Shown here: positions 60,150-64,000 of the stretch, in pieces
How positions within the stretch are numbered: the stretch's first letter is position 1
Layout: every line of letters begins with the position of its first letter
From: Brasenia schreberi
Lineage: Eukaryota; Streptophyta; Magnoliopsida; Nymphaeales; Cabombaceae
Assembly (NCBI GenBank): GCA_036023115.1
Contig: JAYKKT010000076.1
Span: forward strand, 6,452,001 to 6,516,000
Direction: 5' to 3'
DNA length: 64,000 nt
The notes under the pieces: model-generated
The model's input: only the letters and a program-made list of their open reading frames with translations
Databases searched by the model: none
Told to the model about the DNA's origin: nothing
Translations under genes and position numbers: made by a program

Positions 60150-62350
60150 CTAATTTTCACATTGAGAAACTACCCTTGAAGCAAACAGATTTGTATTGTC
60201 CCATTGCCCAAACTCTCTTCATCTTGGTCCACAACCAATCCATTGTATGTCGATTGGATAGATAGAGTTAAAGATAAAAAATGTCACATTTGGGTTCAAT
60301 GGGGTACTCATGATCTCATCTGGCAATACAATTTGATGGCAACCTCCTATACTCTTTGTTAGTTTTTGGATCTCTTAACATAATCATTTCTAATTCTCTT
60401 TTGGAATGATATCTCTCACTATTCTAGATAAGTGGTGATTACATGTCTTCTAATAAGTGTTGTTGATACTATCTTCTTAGTAGATCAAGACTTTCATACT
60501 CCAAAACTCTCACTACAACTTTTTGGAATGACTTTATCCATCGTCACTCAAGTACTAAACTAATTACGAATGACGAACACCATGAGTTATTGATATTGTG
60601 GTTTTGTTGTTACATCACTTGCGTACGTGAAACCAAAGTCAATGATGAGTATGCATGGTATATTTTTGCTATTATGTTTAAAATCAAGCTATTGCTCATC
60701 ACTTTGTTTTAGGCTATAGTCTACTATTCGACCAATTCTGCTCTCGAGGCCCTTTGGAATGGTACTTACCCATCTCATAGGGATGTACCGTGGTTTCTTC
60801 AATTTTGGATTCATCTATACTTCTCATGTTAAGATTTTCATGCCTCCTTCTTCAAGCAATCATTGTTGACATGCTAGGACTAGCCTGAAGTCTCATTCAT
60901 CCAACTTTGTCTTTGCCAATAGAGATCACTGCTCGGTTATGGTATAGGTATATTTTCTTCCTTTGTATTTTTGCCCTCCCGATTCTAGTTTGACTGCAAA
61001 ATTTAAAACGGACCTCAACAAAATTGGATTATCAAGGATCTTTTCTCCCTACTTTATATTTTATGGTTCTTCTTAATCATCCTGGTTCAATCTAGTTGTT
61101 GCTTAGTCATACTACCTACATTGCTTGACTCATCAATTAGATTTCCAGCAAGACTTGAGGTCTCTTGCTTGAGAATCAATAGCAAGAATTTGTCCTCGTA
61201 CTTCTAGAAGCATACTCTTATCCTAGTGGTACCCTAGAATTTTTTTCTTTATGGACAACCATTTGTATGAAATGATGGTGGTCTTAGTTGACAACATAAA
61301 TCAAGGCTAATTGATTATGGGATGAACATAATTATTGGTAATAATCTTAAATTTCCAATATAGGTGTCAATCAATATACTCCTCGACTTCTTCAATAGGT
61401 CCTTCTAACTTGTCAAAAACTCCTTTCTTACCATGAAAAAGAGCTTCAAGTGTATTCCTTATATTAGAACTAATAGAAGTAAAACTCAACCTAGAAAGGA
61501 GAATCCACCATCTTAGCCCATCGTAATAGAAGATTTGACTAATAACATTCTCGACTCCATCCCCATGAGTACTAGCAAGTGACCTACATCCTCTTTTGAG
61601 TTGCATAGCGACCCACCTTCTTAGTATCCTAAATAAGTCATGGATTCTAGTGCTTCCTCTATGATGAGTCTTCTTTTATCGCTTCGTGGGATATCATAAC
61701 CTCCATGATCAAGCAGCTTCACACAAGGCCTCTTTTCTCCCTTATGTTTTGAATGAAGTTGGTTGTGTTCTATACATTATAGAAATTCTTTGTGGAGACA
61801 CATCTTCCTTCTAAACTGAGAAGATTAATTAAAGAAGTCTTTGATATATACATCCAGATTCGTAAACATTTAGATGCTAGTTAGAACCATCGGCTCACAA
61901 CCCAAGCCCAACGTTCTTCTATTAGCGAGCATAAAGAGTGCATATGCTCTTTCTCCTAGCATGTCACAAATACTAAGAACTACATCAAAATTCGACTACC
62001 AAGATGATAGAAATATCTTCACATGTAGACGATCTTGAGAGTAAAAATTCAATTTTCTAACCTAAGATTTTGTCCTTCAAGAAGCAATTCAAGATTCTTT
62101 ATCAATATCACCAAAAATTATTAGCCGAAACTTTTCGTGAGTGATATGTCTCTCCTTCCTATAATCTCAGGTGTCTGTTGCTCGATACACAAATATTTCA
62201 TCTTCTTAGGGGCTTACTCAAGAATTACAAGAGTTGTACGACTTGCTTTTAAGTCATGAAACTATAGAAAGGGATGCTCAATCAATATTCTTGATAACAA
62301 CAACCTTAAGGAACATTGGAGAAATTTGAGGAATTCTATGCTAAATGACG
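60150..62350 (+). pseudogene. second plant mobile domain relic
   Basis: Plus-strand pieces: about 60560-60660, TNDEHHELLILWFCCYITCV and NDEYAWYIFAIMFKI; 60740-60830, ALEALWNGTYPSHRDVPWFL then QFWIHLYFS, which corresponds to the G-P-W-LQ-WL--YFP block of transposon-borne plant mobile domain proteins; and about 62210-62340, LQELYDLLLSHETIERDAQS-type coiled-coil residues as in the C-terminal part of such proteins. Stops and shifts are dense. No companion transposase was recognised nearby. Confidence 0.5.
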
Positions 62351-64000
62351 TAGGCGACATAAGCAAATTAAAGATATCATCATGACGATCTTGTCCTCAT
62401 TTTTAGTGATTAAATGCTAATACAAAACATTCAATCTTTTCTACATGTGCAAATCCATCATTTCATTGTTTATGCTTCTATCCTTCACTTTTCATTTTAT
62501 TGAGGAATCCATTGAGACTGACCAAAACATCATTTGATATTATACGTTATCTTATATCACCGTCTCATTAGACCCTTCACCACTTCAAATCCGGAGCCAA
62601 ATGATCACGTAAGGCATGCGACTTGACGTTGATGGGATATCACTTCCTTCCATTATAAAACATGACCAATGGTGTTACTCTTCTTTATTCTTTTTTGCAA
62701 AAAGTTACTAACATTTCTGTTGTATCCAAGCTCTCCTGTAAAGAACATCTTGAGCCTCTTCCTTAATCGATATTCTCATGGCTTCTAGGAACATGACTCT
62801 ATTTAAGATCCTAACTTCAACTTACCATGGTATGACAACTCGCTAACTCTGACTATTTTCTTCTCAGCCCTATCATGTCTACTAAAGAAGGCCTTAGAAT
62901 TATTGAAGAAAGGATTGTCTTGAAAACCTTTCACTTTATACAAAGTGGTTCTAGTATGATCATTTTCATAAGGGCCTTTATACCTAGCCGAGACCTTTTA
63001 GAGAATACATTCAATGGTCAGACCGAGTGGGTGCAATGCATGTTGATAATTAGTGTAGGTAGGGAATTTTTCACCTAATGCAATTGTCTCACATTGTCTT
63101 GCTATTGACCTCAACTTTCTCTTTAGGTCCTTAAATTTTTGGTCTAGCAAACTCAACCATTTTATTTTGAAATCGAGTATGATAAGTCCTACCCCTTCTA
63201 GATGTTTATTCCATCACCTGACTGCCCTCCGTTGGTTCTGAATGCCACTCTTTAGGCCCTTCTTCATTCCACTTTTTCTTTATTTTTAAAAATCTATTGT
63301 ATATGGGATTTTAGAAATCAATGTGCAAGATTTGAGAGAGATAACTCGAGATGACATATCAACCTTCTTTTGTTTTGATTGTGAAAGTCGACTATTTGTC
63401 GCAATTATGTAGCCATTGCTAAATAATACCACATTGTTATTGAGGTCTTGTTTTCAGATCATCTGTTCTATTTTTGTTCCTTTTTCTTGATTACTCCTTT
63501 CCTAGTTATATGAACTTTCCAATAGAAAAACACCTAACATTGTTTTGGATCCTTGGTGATTTCCTCATTGTTAGATATATTTATACTTTTTTAGCTACGA
63601 TATCTTTCCCTCCTAGGTCACCATCTTGCTGACCTTAAATGGGAGGAATTTTGTCTAGGTGAAATTTTGTTGAAACACCATTATGAAACTTGGGTATTGT
63701 CAATCTGCCTCAATAAATTACTCCACTTAGAGTTTGTTAATAATTTTGATTTTTATCTATTGAGTTATGGGAAATACGTGACTCAACATATATAAGAAAG
63801 GCTATCTAACCATGCTTAGATCTCTATAGCTGAGTGACAATGATTCCCATGCTCTTAGGATTTGTTGAACATGGTTGGTGCATAATCTTCCCCCCTCAAT
63901 GAAATAATGACTAAGTGATATTTTCTAAATATCTAACACACTAATTCATGCTTGTATAGAGAATTCTCAACCCTATTCACCCAACCAAGGTGCTAGCAGG
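62351..64000. other. unresolved, probably decayed transposon sequence
   Basis: No clear family. A 67-codon plus frame at 62875-63078 has no recognised motif. The composition resembles the preceding relic and the sequence runs off the window. Confidence 0.35.

Overview
This is a repeat-rich nuclear segment of a flowering-plant genome. It is AT-rich, has intron-bearing genes, plant-type Ty1/copia and Ty3/gypsy relics, hAT and MULE DNA transposons, RTE-type LINEs with (TTG)n tails, and the plant-only RIC and plant-mobile-domain families. The species cannot be told from the sequence. I can support only two host genes as intact. Both were found by assembling short exons, because most of their coding sequence sits in pieces too small to stand out as open frames.

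Host genes. (1) A 40S ribosomal protein S13 gene (uS15 family) on the + strand, 29265-33593: five exons, 151 codons, a telo-box upstream, and a 3.1 kb last intron that holds two hAT elements and a LINE fragment. (2) A ROP-interactive CRIB-motif (RIC10/11-like) gene on the - strand, 56678-50174: four exons, 146 codons, a GC-AG intron, and large introns carrying a 2.2 kb LINE, a 35-bp LINE tail and a non-autonomous hAT. A broken FHA-domain fragment (TDP1/aprataxin-like) lies at 5065-5531 between two transposons.

Layout. 1-5064: Ty1/copia element on -, cut by the left edge. 5575-9285 and 9757-12813: two near-full-length but inactivated hAT elements in opposite orientations, each with a perfect 8-bp target duplication and subterminal arrays built on TATCGTA. 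13130-15419: second copia relic. 16115-17205, 25092-25548, 27150-28655, 51034-53232 and 58761-60098: minus-strand RTE LINE copies. 32883-33039 and 55877-55911: short plus-strand LINE tails. 19306-23509: a MULE with a transposase-OTU reading frame (+) facing a plant-mobile-domain frame (-). 24000-25070 and 39017-41400: related long-LTR-like sequences. 37225-43330: Ty3/gypsy pol relic (-), next to an oppositely oriented gypsy gag relic at 43366-45800. 46405-50173: mostly unassigned, with local duplications. 57180-58760: simple repeats and a 512-bp MITE. 60150-62350: a second plant-mobile-domain relic. The last 1.6 kb is unresolved.

How it fits together. Insertions sit in gene introns and intergenic DNA, and the two host reading frames remain open when spliced. 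Target duplications flanking seven insertions (three exact 8-bp hAT, two near-exact hAT, and several LINE duplications up to 19 bp) give firm element boundaries. All calls come from reading the sequence; no alignments or database searches were run.
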